DNA of 64,000 nucleotides, taken from the NCBI RefSeq assembly GCF_014596935.1, contig NZ_JACVXC010000001.1, forward strand, positions 1,338,263 through 1,402,262, written 5' to 3'. The notes under the pieces were generated by a model that was not told the DNA's origin, did not search any database, and was given only the letters and a program-made list of their open reading frames with translations. Made by a program: the position numbers and the translations under genes. Shown here in pieces: positions 1 to 9,710 of the stretch. Each line of letters opens with the position of its first letter. Positions within the stretch are counted from its first letter, which is position 1. Source of the DNA: Aestuariibaculum suncheonense. Its GTDB lineage: Bacteria > Bacteroidota > Bacteroidia > Flavobacteriales > Flavobacteriaceae.

Positions 1-89
1 AAGAATTAATCGACAACTCTGGTTTAGCTGTATTAAGTGCAACTGAATTCCAGGAGGCTGCAGATAAAGTACAGGAAGTATTAGCATAG
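1..89 (+). CDS. sucC: Succinate-CoA ligase (ADP-forming) subunit beta, C-terminal end only
   Basis: Only the last 28 codons are in the window; the gene starts upstream. The visible C-terminus (…SGLAVLSATEFQEAADKVQE…) fits the end of SucC, whose last helix follows a similar SGL-x-(I/V)-xx-A segment in other bacteria. SucC is the ATP-grasp, nucleotide-binding subunit of the TCA-cycle enzyme that converts succinyl-CoA to succinate with ADP phosphorylation. A strong hairpin terminator follows 49 bases later. The call rests on a short segment, so it is moderately sure. Confidence 0.6.
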   Translation, partial: ELIDNSGLAVLSATEFQEAADKVQEVLA

Positions 90-137
90 GCTTAACATAG
101 CCGTAGTATTTGTTAATATTATCGTATAGTTTTAATA

Positions 138-166
138 AGAGTAGTGTAAATCACTACTCTTTTTTT
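138..166 (+). terminator. Rho-independent terminator after sucC
   Basis: A perfect 9-bp stem (138-146 with 152-160), a 5-base loop and a run of T follow the sucC stop codon and precede the next gene. Confidence 0.85.
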
Positions 167-228
167 ATGGCTAATTTTGACTTGTAAAACAAAAACAGTC
201 AATAGTAAAAACTGTAAAAACTAAAACT

Positions 229-573
229 ATGAAAACAATTAAAGTATTATTAGTATTAGCCATTTTATTATGTACAAAAAACATTTTCGCCAGCAGTGGT
301 GAGATGAATGACCTTCCAAAAACGGAAACCATTACTGTAGAAATACAAAAGATCTTAAGGGATTCTAATTTAGAGTTTAACGAAGAAGTTTCAGCTAATG
401 TTTATTTTACTATTAATAATAAGAATGAAATTGTTGTGTTGTCGGTAGATTCCGATTCAGATGAATTAGAACAATTTTTAAAGTACAAACTTAATTATTG
501 TAAAATTCAGGCAGAGGGTATGTCGCCGGGTAGGAAGTATTTAATACCTATTAAGTTGGTAGCATCAAGGTAA
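229..573 (+). CDS. Small secreted protein of unknown function
   Basis: 114 residues. Residues 1-21 form a typical signal peptide (lysines, then a leucine-rich core ending near FAS), so the protein is exported to the periplasm or surface. The mature part has the pattern of a short TonB-C-like fold: a helix, then a VYFTINNKNEIV-type strand pair and a following helix, around residues 55-95. Similar small exported proteins are common in Flavobacteriaceae, but no function can be read from this one. It sits alone between two terminators, so it is probably a single-gene transcript. Confidence 0.7.
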   Translation: MKTIKVLLVLAILLCTKNIFASSGEMNDLPKTETITVEIQKILRDSNLEFNEEVSANVYFTINNKNEIVVLSVDSDSDELEQFLKYKLNYCKIQAEGMSPGRKYLIPIKLVASR

Positions 574-589
574 CTTCATTTTTGAACTA

Positions 590-627
590 ATAAAAAAGCT
601 CTTAATTTTAATTAAGAGCTTTTTTTG
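590..627. terminator. Bidirectional terminator between convergent genes
   Basis: A perfect 10-bp stem (597-606 with 611-620) with a TTTA loop is flanked by A-run and T-run, so it can stop transcription from both sides. It overlaps the stop codon of the minus-strand DUF1456 gene. Confidence 0.85.
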
Positions 628-863
628 TTTTCTTGTTTCTTTGGAGGCATGGGGCCACGCATTTGAATTACCAGACCATTTAAAAAGTTTCTTAAAATCT
701 GGTCACCACATTCCATGTATTTCGGATGGTCTTCTTTTCTGAAAAAAGCACCAAGTTCACTTTTAGTAATTCTGAAGTCAACCAAAGCTAAAATATTTAC
801 GATATCGTCGTCTCTAAGCTTTAAAGCAACTCTTAATTTTTTTAAAATATCATTATTCGTCAT
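612..863 (-). CDS. DUF1456 family protein (YehS-like), single repeat
   Basis: 83 residues. The segment from NNDILKKLRVALKL through FFRKEDHPKYMECGDQILRNFLNGL matches the DUF1456 repeat. E. coli YehS, about 156 residues, has two copies of this repeat; this protein has only one, followed by a short lysine-rich tail. The molecular function of the family is not established. A -7 type box (TACTTTTG on the minus strand, 881-888) lies 17 bases upstream of the ATG. The gene ends inside a bidirectional terminator. Confidence 0.75.
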   Translation of the reverse strand: MTNNDILKKLRVALKLRDDDIVNILALVDFRITKSELGAFFRKEDHPKYMECGDQILRNFLNGLVIQMRGPMPPKKQENKKSS

Positions 864-1236
864 ATCAATAATTTGAGTTTCAAAAGTACTATTCCTTTTT
901 GTGAATTAAATAGTATCTCGATGCGTTTTCTCGCGTTTTTATAATTTTTGTAAAGATACCTTAAAAAATTGTGATTAAAATTTCAATTTTAAATTTCTAA
1001 AATAATTATTAAATAATTGATATTTAGTGTTTTATAATTTAATTGTTTGCGACTATTTGTTTTTTAATAGTTTACAAAATAAAAAGAAATGAGGCGCTAT
1101 TGATTTGGATTTGAGATGAAATAATTAAAATAAACGACCAAATACACCACGGTTTTCGATAAGCTACAATATATCTACGATTATAAAATAAAGGTTGTTC
1201 GTATCTTTATAAGGTAATTAATTAATCCCTAACTAT
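864..1236. other. AT-rich intergenic stretch, 373 bases
   Basis: It separates divergent genes. The only thing supported is a candidate Bacteroidota -7 box for the minus-strand gene at 881-888. A near match, TATCTTTA at 1202-1209, could serve the plus-strand gene. No ORF, RNA gene or repeat was seen. Confidence 0.5.
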
Positions 1237-1641
1237 ATGATTAATAGAGTCGAAAAACTAAGTCTCTTATCTGAAATGATTGCATTTGCAAAGCATGATA
1301 AAGATATTAAAGATATAGAATATAATTTTTTACTAGGTGTGGCAAAGCAGCTTGAAATTTCTCGAGAGGACTTCGACTATCTAATAGAACATCCTATTAA
1401 CTATATCCATTTAAAATCCCATAGCGAAAGAATTGTACAATTTCATCGTTTGGTGTTGTTAATGAATATAGATAATGAACAAAGTGATTCTAAAAAAATT
1501 GTAAAGCTATATAACTTTGGATTACGCATGGGGTTAAGCCATGAGTCGATATCGAAGGTGCTATATTTAATGGAAAGTTTCCCGAATAAAATAGTACCTC
1601 CAGATGTGTTAATTGATATTTTTAAAACGCAGTATAACTAG
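1237..1641 (+). CDS. TerB-like (tellurite resistance TerB fold) protein
   Basis: 134 residues, all predicted helical, with no signal peptide or membrane segment. The N-terminus (LLSEMIAFAKHDKDIKDIEYNFLLGVAKQLEIS) resembles the TerB/DjlA-type helical module, in which acidic residues on the first helices often bind metal. Flavobacterial homologues next to uvrB are known; some are mislabelled excinuclease because of the neighbour. It converges on uvrB and shares a hairpin with its 3' end. The cellular role is unknown. Confidence 0.6.
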   Translation: MINRVEKLSLLSEMIAFAKHDKDIKDIEYNFLLGVAKQLEISREDFDYLIEHPINYIHLKSHSERIVQFHRLVLLMNIDNEQSDSKKIVKLYNFGLRMGLSHESISKVLYLMESFPNKIVPPDVLIDIFKTQYN

Positions 1642-1668
1642 AAAATAAGCTAGATATTTTGGGATGGG

Positions 1669-1700
1669 AAAGCTAAAAGCATTACACTTTTAGCTTTTCT
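1669..1700. terminator. Hairpin between convergent TerB-like gene and uvrB
   Basis: An 11-bp perfect stem (1669-1679 with 1687-1697) has the uvrB stop codon in its loop and short A/T runs on both sides. It probably ends both transcripts. Confidence 0.65.
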
Positions 1701-3685
1701 AATTTTTCCTGATAACCTTTTATTTCATCACGAAGTTTCGCCGCCACAATAAAATCTAGTGCTTTAGCGGCTTCTTCCATAAGTTTACGCTTGTCTTTAA
1801 TTTTCTTTTCTAATTCCGGTTTGGATAAATACAGACTTTCCGGTTCGGCAGCTTTAGCAGCTTCTAACTCATAACTATATGTACTAACCGAATTTTTCGC
1901 TAGCGCATTATTTAGGTTTTTATTTAATGCTTTTGGCGTAATGTTGAATTTGGTATTGTAGTTGATTTGTTTTTCACGACGATAATTGGTTTCGTCAATG
2001 GTCTGCTGCATGCTATTCGTAATTTTATCAGCATACATAATCGCTTTACCATTAAGGTTTCTCGCAGCTCTACCCACGGTTTGTGTAAGTGAACGTGCCG
2101 AACGTAAAAAGCCTTCTTTATCGGCGTCTAAAATGGCTACAAGAGATACTTCAGGTAAATCTAAACCTTCACGAAGTAAATTTACTCCAACAAGAACATC
2201 GAAAAGGCCTTTGCGTAAATCCTGCATAATTTCCACGCGTTCCAGAGTATCCACATCACTGTGAATATAACGACAGCGAATTTGAATGCGATCGAGATAT
2301 TTGGTTAACTCTTCGGCCATTCGTTTAGTTAAGGTGGTCACCAGAGTGCGTTCATCTTTTTCAACACGCTGCTGAATTTCTTCAATCAAGTCGTCAATTT
2401 GATTTAAACTTGGACGCACTTCAATAATCGGATCTAATAATCCGGTTGGTCTGATGATTTGCTCCACGTAAACCCCGTCTGATTTTTTCAATTCGTAATC
2501 TGCAGGTGTAGCACTCACATAAATCACCTGATTTTGAATGGCCTCGAATTCTTCAAATTTTAGAGGACGGTTGTCCATGGCCGCAGGTAGTCTGAAACCG
2601 TACTCCACCAAGTTTTCTTTTCTGCTGCGGTCGCCACCATACATGGCGTGTACTTGCGAAATGGTCACGTGACTTTCATCAACAACCATTAAATAGTCAT
2701 CGGGGAAATAATCCAGTAAACAGAACGGTCGCGTTCCCGGCTGCCTACCATCCAAATAGCGGGAATAATTCTCTATTCCTGAACAATAACCTAACTCTCG
2801 AATCATTTCCAAATCGAATTCGGTACGTTCCTTCAAACGTTTGGCTTCTAAATGCTTGCCAATATCTTTAAAATAATCATGCTGTTTTACTAAATCGTCC
2901 TGAATGTCCTTAATGGCATTCTGAAGGACATCGGGTGAAGTCACGAACATATTTGCCGGATAAATATTCAATCGGTCATATTTTTCAATCACCTGATTGG
3001 TTTGAATATCGAAGGCTTCAATCTCTTCAATTTCATCACCAAAAAAGTGAATTCTAAACGCGTAATCAGCATAGCTCGGGAATACATCCACGGTATCGCC
3101 TTTTATTCTGAAATTACCATGATTGAATTCAGCTTCAGTTCTGGAATATAAACTTTGCACTAAACGATGCAGTAATTTAGTTCGCGAAATTTCCTGATCG
3201 CGTTCTAATGAAATCACATTCTTTTGAAATTCCACAGGGTTCCCAATACCATATAAACACGAAACAGAAGCGACAACCAACACGTCTCGTCGTCCAGAAA
3301 GGAGAGAAGATGTTGCGCTTAAACGCATCTTTTCGATTTCATCGTTAATCGATAAATCCTTTTCGATATATACGCCGGAAACCGGAATGTAGGCTTCGGG
3401 TTGGTAATAGTCGTAATAGGATACGAAGTACTCTACCGCATTATTTGGAAAAAACTGTTTGAACTCAGAATACAATTGAGCGGCCAAGGTTTTGTTATGA
3501 GCTAATACCAAAGTAGGGCGTTGGACTTCCTGTATAACATTGGCAACGGTAAAGGTTTTACCCGAGCCAGTTACACCAAGCAGGGTTTGATATTTTTCGT
3601 CAGTATTAATGCCGGCTACCAATTGTTTAATAGCTTGAGGTTGATCGCCTGTAGGTCCGAATTCAGATTCAATTTTAAATCGCAT
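1682..3685 (-). CDS. uvrB: Excinuclease ABC subunit B
   Basis: 667 residues, the usual UvrB length. UvrB is the DNA-damage verifying helicase-like subunit of nucleotide excision repair; it is loaded by UvrA and then recruits UvrC. Walker A GVTGSGKT is at residues 37-44. The damage-probing beta-hairpin region, with its tyrosine-rich YYDYYQPEAY, is near residue 95. A DESH helicase motif II is near residue 336, followed by helicase motifs including the QTVGRAARN segment. A C-terminal UVR domain for UvrC contact is at about residues 627-662. It is complete and shows nothing unusual. The 27-base gap to the next gene suggests separate transcription. Confidence 0.98.
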   Translation of the reverse strand: MRFKIESEFGPTGDQPQAIKQLVAGINTDEKYQTLLGVTGSGKTFTVANVIQEVQRPTLVLAHNKTLAAQLYSEFKQFFPNNAVEYFVSYYDYYQPEAYIPVSGVYIEKDLSINDEIEKMRLSATSSLLSGRRDVLVVASVSCLYGIGNPVEFQKNVISLERDQEISRTKLLHRLVQSLYSRTEAEFNHGNFRIKGDTVDVFPSYADYAFRIHFFGDEIEEIEAFDIQTNQVIEKYDRLNIYPANMFVTSPDVLQNAIKDIQDDLVKQHDYFKDIGKHLEAKRLKERTEFDLEMIRELGYCSGIENYSRYLDGRQPGTRPFCLLDYFPDDYLMVVDESHVTISQVHAMYGGDRSRKENLVEYGFRLPAAMDNRPLKFEEFEAIQNQVIYVSATPADYELKKSDGVYVEQIIRPTGLLDPIIEVRPSLNQIDDLIEEIQQRVEKDERTLVTTLTKRMAEELTKYLDRIQIRCRYIHSDVDTLERVEIMQDLRKGLFDVLVGVNLLREGLDLPEVSLVAILDADKEGFLRSARSLTQTVGRAARNLNGKAIMYADKITNSMQQTIDETNYRREKQINYNTKFNITPKALNKNLNNALAKNSVSTYSYELEAAKAAEPESLYLSKPELEKKIKDKRKLMEEAAKALDFIVAAKLRDEIKGYQEKLEKLKV

Positions 3686-3712
3686 GTTGCAAAATTACGT
3701 AAAATATAACTC

Positions 3713-6700
3713 TTATCGCTTTAAGGAAAAGTGTCCTGTAAAAGTTCTGCCGTCCGTTAATTGCACTTTAAACCAATAGTCATCTGTAGCGACTACTTCT
3801 CCATTAAAGGTGCCATCCCAGCCGTCTCCTAAAGGATTGAGCTGTTTGATTAATTTGCCATAGCGATTGTAGATGTATACCAGACTTGAAGCCTGAGTAT
3901 TATTGAGACCTTGAATTTTCCAACGGTCGTTTTGTCCGTCACTATTAGGTGTAAAAAACTTGCGGTAACCAATAACAAATACATCAATTTCTGCGGTGCC
4001 GCAAATATCATCTTTAACATACAATGTATAATCTCCGGCTCTTACATTGGTAAAAACAGGGCTGTCCTGATATGGGAAATTGATTGAACCATCTTTCGCT
4101 TCTAAAGCAAACTGATAGGTTCCTGAACCCAGAGCTGATGGATTTTTAATAGTAACGCTGTTATCTTCTGAAATGTCTAATACGCTAACATCGTCATTTG
4201 TAATCGTAGCGAGTTCTGATGCTTTAACTGAAACAGTTTTAGTGGTTGCACAAAGTGTTGTTGGGTTTGTTAAAGTTACCGAGTAGTTTCCCGGAGAGGA
4301 TACTTCTAAAGTTGTATTGCTTGAAATTTCAGTTCCGTTCTCAAATGTCCAGGAATAGTCGAATATTTCTGAAGGATTGGTTTGCATAGGAGCTAATGTT
4401 ACTGTAAATGTTGGATCTGAGGTACAAACAATTTCTTCTTCATTAATTGTAAATTCCGGCATAGCATTAACAATTAACTCGATATTGGCTGAAGCTACAC
4501 AATTCGTGTTCTCTGGATTTATAACTTCAACGGTAATAGTTTGAGAGGTTGAAATCAAAGGGTTTGGCAATGCTGTTGCATTAGCAACTGAAACTCCTTC
4601 CTGATTTATGTATGAAAAATAGATGCCCATATTGGTCTGATTTCCAAGAATGATGTTGGAAAAAGTGGAAGTATCAAAACGATGTAGACCATCATTTATA
4701 TCTGTGCCATCTAAACCATCATCGCAAAATATTTGAGACGAAATGGCATTCGCTATGGGTTGTTCGTTGATAATAAATTTTAGCGTGGTTTCATCAAAAC
4801 AGGCACCCTCAGGATCTTGTGTTGTGTTATTAGTCACCCGAATGGTGATGGTTTGATTTTCGGTTAAAAATGGATTAGGAAGCGGAACTGGCAAAGCATT
4901 ACCTTGTTCATCGATATAGGAGATGGAAACATCAGAAGGATTTTGGTTTCCTAAAACAGTGGCTTCAATTTGAGAGGTGTCAAACGGATAGCTTAAAACA
5001 TTATCAGTCGTATCGTAATCACATTGCGGATTCAAATTTACCGGATTTGCCGTTGGAAGGCTTTCTACAATCAGCAAATTTTGAAACTCTTTTAAACCAA
5101 GGCAGTCATTTCCCAAACTACTTTTTATGCGCACCCAAATATTTTGACTATTTGGGGAATTGGTATTTTGATGGGTGTTAATATTTATAATTTCATTTAT
5201 TTCCAGTTCAGCATCGGTCTGACTTTCATAAAAATGTATTGTGGCAGGAACCGATGAAAATAGTGTATTCAAAATGTAATTTTTAATAGCTGTCATGTCG
5301 AAAGTCGAAATACCATCTCTAACATCTAAACCATCATCGCATTGATGGATAGAAGTAGGATTATATGCATCTAAAGCACTACTTGAAGGATTTACCTGTA
5401 ATTCCAACGGAACAACTCTGTGGCATCCACTAGGATTTTCAACACGAATCCAAATAGTTTCATTTGTGAAAGCAAGTTGGTTTGTGTAGCTCTCAGGTGA
5501 CGTTATATTTGAACCTTTATTTTCGGCCTCATTTTGATTATTGTAGTACGTGAATGTTAAGCTCCCAGTTATATAATTAGGATTTATTTCTTCTTTAATG
5601 TCATTCAGGGTTAAGTTGAAAAGCGCCAAGCCATCATTAGAAGCATCGTCACATTGGGAGTAAATACCCGGCATGTTGACTTCAGGAAGTTTCTGAATTT
5701 CAATTTGAAAACTGGTATCTGCATAACAATCCGAAAAATTATTGTTCCTCATTCGAACATAAATGGTTTGTCCGCCAGTAATGGTGTTTTCAAAAGTTTC
5801 CGGATTAAAAATTTGATTAGCATAGAGTGCATCTGTAAAATACGTAAGCGTGAAATCCGAATTTGACTGACCATTAAGAATTTCAGTTTCCCTTTGTGTG
5901 ATATCCATAATTTTAAAACCATCGGTATCTGTTCCTGCGGAAGTATCATCACATTCCTGGATAGGAACGATGTTCACAGAATCTAAAGGAAAAGCAGAAT
6001 TATAGACTTCTAGATTAAAGCTAGAAATCGCATAACAGTCGGAGTTAAAGTTGTTTTCTACTCTTGCGTAAATGGTTGTATTGCTGCTTTCAAATGCGTT
6101 TAGGAAGGTAATGGCTTGGGTACCTGACTCTGCTTCAGTCAAACTTGCATGATAGGTAATGGTAACATCCGATGAAGTATTGATAAGACTATGCTGTAGG
6201 GTTAAATCAAAGCGGGTAGAGCCATTATTATCTTCGTCGCATGATTGTAATGAAGGGGCTGTGTTAGCGTCAGTGAAATAATAGGTAACCGGATCGGTAA
6301 AGAAGTTACAGTTGGAGTTTAACAGATTATTGGCATTGTGAGCAAACTTTAGTCTGAAGCGATGGAAACTATTTGAATTTGCCGGAATGGTATAATTTAA
6401 AGTATTTGAGGTATTATATGGCATATCTGTCCAAACATCGGGAGTCTTAGATTCTTGCCAGATCATAACAAAAGTGTTTGGAATATCAGCAGACAAGTTT
6501 ATTTGAGTATCAGAGGTTCCGCTGTAGCAAAAGGCCTCATTATTTAAAATCGTGTTTGAAGCATCTTTAATTTCTATTTCTGGACCGCATGGGCGAACTT
6601 CAATATCATCAATAGCTAAATCGTTACCCGCTTGCCCAGACACATTATTTTTAAGCATGAAATAGATGTTTTCTGCACCTGATGGTACAGTAAATACTAA

Positions 6701-7297
6701 TGTTTTTCTATGCCAGCGGTTTTCACCTATTCCTGAAATTGGGCCTGTGTTAGCTTCTACTATATTTCCTAAGGGAATATCGTTAGCATCTGTAAAGCCA
6801 ACAATTAATTTAATATCAGGGTCTATAAAGTAACCAGGTTCGTTTGATTTAGCAAACCAAGCCGAAAGTTCATATTGAATGTCATAACAAAGACCATCTA
6901 TTTTTTGAGCATAAAACACGTTTAAATCTGTTCCTGCATCGCAATAATAAAGATAACCGTTAGGGTTTCCGGTGTGGTCGGTAAAACTATTGTTCCATCC
7001 AGCGCCACCGGGAGCAGCATCGTACGGATTCTTCATTAAACCATATTGGTCGTATCCAACAGTGCCATTTCCGCCAACATAGGTGTATAACTGTGCAGGT
7101 CTGAAATCAGGATGCACATCTGCATTTGAATCTTGATTTAGTGAAGGTCCAAGTCGAGCTGATCCTGAACCAAAATTTTCTGTAAAGACCGGATTACCTA
7201 ATGAACAGGTTTGAGACATTCCGTTTAAAAAGAAGCTTAAAAAGCAAAAGGTAAAAAGGCTTAAATATTTAGTTTTGTTGGTTGAAGTTTTTATCAT
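3713..7297 (-). CDS. Giant T9SS type B sorting-domain surface protein with six repeat modules
   Basis: 1194 residues. The start is placed at the ATG at 7297; the frame extends three codons to a TTG, but that TTG lies inside a TATATTTG promoter box. A signal peptide ends near GMSQ. Residues to about 235 form a lectin-like beta-sandwich domain that ends with a DDIEV motif. Six repeats of about 100 residues follow, each opening with a CDxxxDG…FDL motif and ending with a TI(Y/W)VR(V/M) strand (starting near residues 352, 449, 549, 652, 755 and 855). A PKD-like domain follows at about 960-1030. The C-terminus (FFTPN-DG-ND…YGK…GWDG…DYWF…GHFSLKR) is the gliding-motility-type T9SS signal. It is probably a secreted, cell-surface-attached adhesin-like protein; the ligand is unknown. 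Confidence 0.88.
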   Translation of the reverse strand: MIKTSTNKTKYLSLFTFCFLSFFLNGMSQTCSLGNPVFTENFGSGSARLGPSLNQDSNADVHPDFRPAQLYTYVGGNGTVGYDQYGLMKNPYDAAPGGAGWNNSFTDHTGNPNGYLYYCDAGTDLNVFYAQKIDGLCYDIQYELSAWFAKSNEPGYFIDPDIKLIVGFTDANDIPLGNIVEANTGPISGIGENRWHRKTLVFTVPSGAENIYFMLKNNVSGQAGNDLAIDDIEVRPCGPEIEIKDASNTILNNEAFCYSGTSDTQINLSADIPNTFVMIWQESKTPDVWTDMPYNTSNTLNYTIPANSNSFHRFRLKFAHNANNLLNSNCNFFTDPVTYYFTDANTAPSLQSCDEDNNGSTRFDLTLQHSLINTSSDVTITYHASLTEAESGTQAITFLNAFESSNTTIYARVENNFNSDCYAISSFNLEVYNSAFPLDSVNIVPIQECDDTSAGTDTDGFKIMDITQRETEILNGQSNSDFTLTYFTDALYANQIFNPETFENTITGGQTIYVRMRNNNFSDCYADTSFQIEIQKLPEVNMPGIYSQCDDASNDGLALFNLTLNDIKEEINPNYITGSLTFTYYNNQNEAENKGSNITSPESYTNQLAFTNETIWIRVENPSGCHRVVPLELQVNPSSSALDAYNPTSIHQCDDGLDVRDGISTFDMTAIKNYILNTLFSSVPATIHFYESQTDAELEINEIININTHQNTNSPNSQNIWVRIKSSLGNDCLGLKEFQNLLIVESLPTANPVNLNPQCDYDTTDNVLSYPFDTSQIEATVLGNQNPSDVSISYIDEQGNALPVPLPNPFLTENQTITIRVTNNTTQDPEGACFDETTLKFIINEQPIANAISSQIFCDDGLDGTDINDGLHRFDTSTFSNIILGNQTNMGIYFSYINQEGVSVANATALPNPLISTSQTITVEVINPENTNCVASANIELIVNAMPEFTINEEEIVCTSDPTFTVTLAPMQTNPSEIFDYSWTFENGTEISSNTTLEVSSPGNYSVTLTNPTTLCATTKTVSVKASELATITNDDVSVLDISEDNSVTIKNPSALGSGTYQFALEAKDGSINFPYQDSPVFTNVRAGDYTLYVKDDICGTAEIDVFVIGYRKFFTPNSDGQNDRWKIQGLNNTQASSLVYIYNRYGKLIKQLNPLGDGWDGTFNGEVVATDDYWFKVQLTDGRTFTGHFSLKR

Positions 7298-7303
7298 AAC
7301 TAA

Positions 7304-7311
7304 CAAATATA
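7304..7311 (-). promoter_or_regulatory. Candidate -7 box of the T9SS gene at 3713-7297
   Basis: TATATTTG on the minus strand ends 6 bases before the ATG at 7297. No TTG is found at the normal -33 distance, so this could be an AT-rich coincidence. If real, the mRNA would be nearly leaderless. Confidence 0.4.
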
Positions 7312-7330
7312 TAAATATTTAGAATTGATT

Positions 7331-9655
7331 TTAACGCTTCAATGAAAAGTGTCCGGTATATTTTGTGCCGTCCTTTAAAACTACATGATACCAATAATCG
7401 TCATTAGCTAAAGGTTGTCCACGAAGTGTGCCATTCCAACCGGATTGCGACGGATTTATTTGTTTAATGAAATTGCCATAGCGGTTAAATATTTTAATAT
7501 TAATATCGCTGTGAAATTCAGAAGTTACTCCGTAAGGTTTCCAGAAGTCGTTGATGCCGTCGCCATTCGGGGTGAAATATTTAGGAAAGCCTAAAACCGA
7601 AATCTGTTTTTGTATCATGCCACATCCGTTAATATCATTCACATAAACGGTATGAATACCAACCGTTACATTAATAAATGTGTTGCTGTCTTGAAATGAA
7701 GAATTATCTAAAGCAAATTGATATTTACCTTCACCAGATGTTGTTATGGTTATGGTATTATTTTCTGAAGCTTGTGTTATTGTGATATTTTCAATGGTAG
7801 CTAGGTTTGAAGATTTTACCTCGATTGAGTTGCTCTCAGAGCATCCATTATTAAATGTAACCGTTACCGTGTACCTTCCGGTTTCGTTAATGGCGATTGT
7901 TGAGGTGTTTTGTGGAATAACACTGTTGTTTAAATACCATTGATAGGTTGGATTGTTATTTATAGCATTTAAAAGACCGGAATCAATGGTTATGGTTTCT
8001 GGATAGCTATTTAAACAATAACCAACATTTTCTAAAGTTGAAAATTGCGGTGACTCTAATACGATCAGATCAACCGAAGAAACCACATAACAGTCAATAC
8101 CATTTTCTATTTTAACCCAAATGGTTTCAGCATACGCACTTGTATTTTCATAGGCATCGGGAAGCGGATTCATTTCAGAAAATAAATTATCGGTAGTTTT
8201 ATAAAAATTTATAGTGGCATTTGCAGGAGTATTAGGTTGAATTATCAATCTTAAATCATCGAGGTTAAAGGTTGTTAATCCATCAGGAGTAGTGTCGTCA
8301 CAGGTTTCAAAGGGAGGAATAGTAATAGTGTCAGTGGAAATATCAAGTGCGATTTCAGCAATCGAAAAACATTGATTTTGATTTTCAATTCTAGCGTAAA
8401 CAATTTGTTGCGGTATTACATTTTCAAAAGCCGAAGGCGTTTGAATGTCGTTTTGCTGATTTTCTGCATCAAGAAGCGATGTGTAGAAATTAGAAACAAC
8501 TAATCTATCGTCACCATTAGTAATGGTTTGTTCGGTATCCAATAGGTTATAAATGGTTAGTCCGTCCTGATTGTCGTCACAAGCTATTAATGTTGTATTT
8601 GAAACGATTGGATTGGGAATGTATTCAATAGTAATTTCTCCATAAGATATGCAGTTATTTCCTAAGTCGATTTTAACGGTATACGTAGCAGATTCAGATG
8701 CGGTATACGAACTATTGGTTTCATTTTGAATTTCGATACCATCTTTAAACCATTTATAAGCACTGCCGTTTGATGCACTGGCATCAAGAAGCAGTGTTTC
8801 GTTTTCGCATAGCGGATTATCGGTAGTAAGAAGTCGGTTTTCTCCAATATCGGTATTGAGTTTAAAACTTCCGGCTTCCAAAAAAACGGCCGAGTCATAG
8901 CGGTAGTTTTGCGCATCTGCTATAACTAACTTAACGTGAAATGTTTCATTAGGAATGGTGTTAGCCGTTGCTGTTAAAACAGTGGTTTGTCCATTAAAAT
9001 TGATAGGAGCCGTTGAATCATTCCAACTCCCAAAATAAGCCTCATTTTGCGCTGCACATCCTCCAGGGATTTCCGGATGAACAGTAGTTACTTTAACCGG
9101 AGTTTGTGTGTTAGGAATCAGCGCGATATTGGTGTATTGCTGTTCATTTGCATTACGGATTAAAAAGCCAAACAAATCGGAATACCTACAGGTATTCGAA
9201 TTATTTTCCTGATATTCTTCTGAAGCAAACAAATAGCGAAAACTAATTTGTGATGCAGTAGCTGTAAATTCAAATTCTATAATGGTTGCGTTGGTTGTAT
9301 TTCCTTCTTTAAGAATGAATTCAAGATCACTATCACCATCCCAGTTTATGGCATCATCATCACTCAACGAGGAGTTTGGCCCGGGAACATTAGATAGTTT
9401 TCCGGTACTTAAAACTACCCCACTTTGAAACGGAAAAGTACTGCCAGAAGCATCAAAATAACCGTAGCTTTGATCTGTACCGTTAAAGTTTCCGCCACGA
9501 ACATTGGTGACTACGACATTAGAAATACAATTGCTACCTATTAAAATGTCTTCAATAAGTTGTTGCGCGGTGTAGGTTTGACTATCGACCTGAACATTTT
9601 GGCTAAAGGCAAGACTTGAAATAAATAGAAAGCTTAAAAATACTAGGTGCTTCAT
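7331..9655 (-). CDS. Choice-of-anchor L domain protein with T9SS type B sorting domain
   Basis: 774 residues. The signal peptide ends near LAFSQ. Residues about 25-270 match the choice-of-anchor L domain: an N-terminal LIEDILIGSNCISNVVV segment, then FRYLFASEEYQE, a common signature of this beta-rich surface domain, then FHVKLVIADAQNYRYDSAVFLE. After it come an Ig/PKD-like module (about 275-335), two CDDxxxDG repeats (near 358 and 450), another PKD-like module, and the type B sorting domain (about 695-774, ending GHFSLKR). It is exported by Sec, then by T9SS, to the cell surface. It lies in a same-strand tandem array of five such genes, with only 33 bases to the 3713-7297 gene. Confidence 0.88.
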   Translation of the reverse strand: MKHLVFLSFLFISSLAFSQNVQVDSQTYTAQQLIEDILIGSNCISNVVVTNVRGGNFNGTDQSYGYFDASGSTFPFQSGVVLSTGKLSNVPGPNSSLSDDDAINWDGDSDLEFILKEGNTTNATIIEFEFTATASQISFRYLFASEEYQENNSNTCRYSDLFGFLIRNANEQQYTNIALIPNTQTPVKVTTVHPEIPGGCAAQNEAYFGSWNDSTAPINFNGQTTVLTATANTIPNETFHVKLVIADAQNYRYDSAVFLEAGSFKLNTDIGENRLLTTDNPLCENETLLLDASASNGSAYKWFKDGIEIQNETNSSYTASESATYTVKIDLGNNCISYGEITIEYIPNPIVSNTTLIACDDNQDGLTIYNLLDTEQTITNGDDRLVVSNFYTSLLDAENQQNDIQTPSAFENVIPQQIVYARIENQNQCFSIAEIALDISTDTITIPPFETCDDTTPDGLTTFNLDDLRLIIQPNTPANATINFYKTTDNLFSEMNPLPDAYENTSAYAETIWVKIENGIDCYVVSSVDLIVLESPQFSTLENVGYCLNSYPETITIDSGLLNAINNNPTYQWYLNNSVIPQNTSTIAINETGRYTVTVTFNNGCSESNSIEVKSSNLATIENITITQASENNTITITTSGEGKYQFALDNSSFQDSNTFINVTVGIHTVYVNDINGCGMIQKQISVLGFPKYFTPNGDGINDFWKPYGVTSEFHSDINIKIFNRYGNFIKQINPSQSGWNGTLRGQPLANDDYWYHVVLKDGTKYTGHFSLKR

Positions 9656-9710
9656 TATTAGTGAACTATACCTGTAAATATAAAAACTTAACTATAAATA
9701 GAAGCCGTTT

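Noticed and set aside
1237..1641. Possible tellurite-resistance operon from the TerB-like gene
   Set aside because: No other ter genes (TerC, TerD, TerZ) are present; it stands alone beside uvrB.
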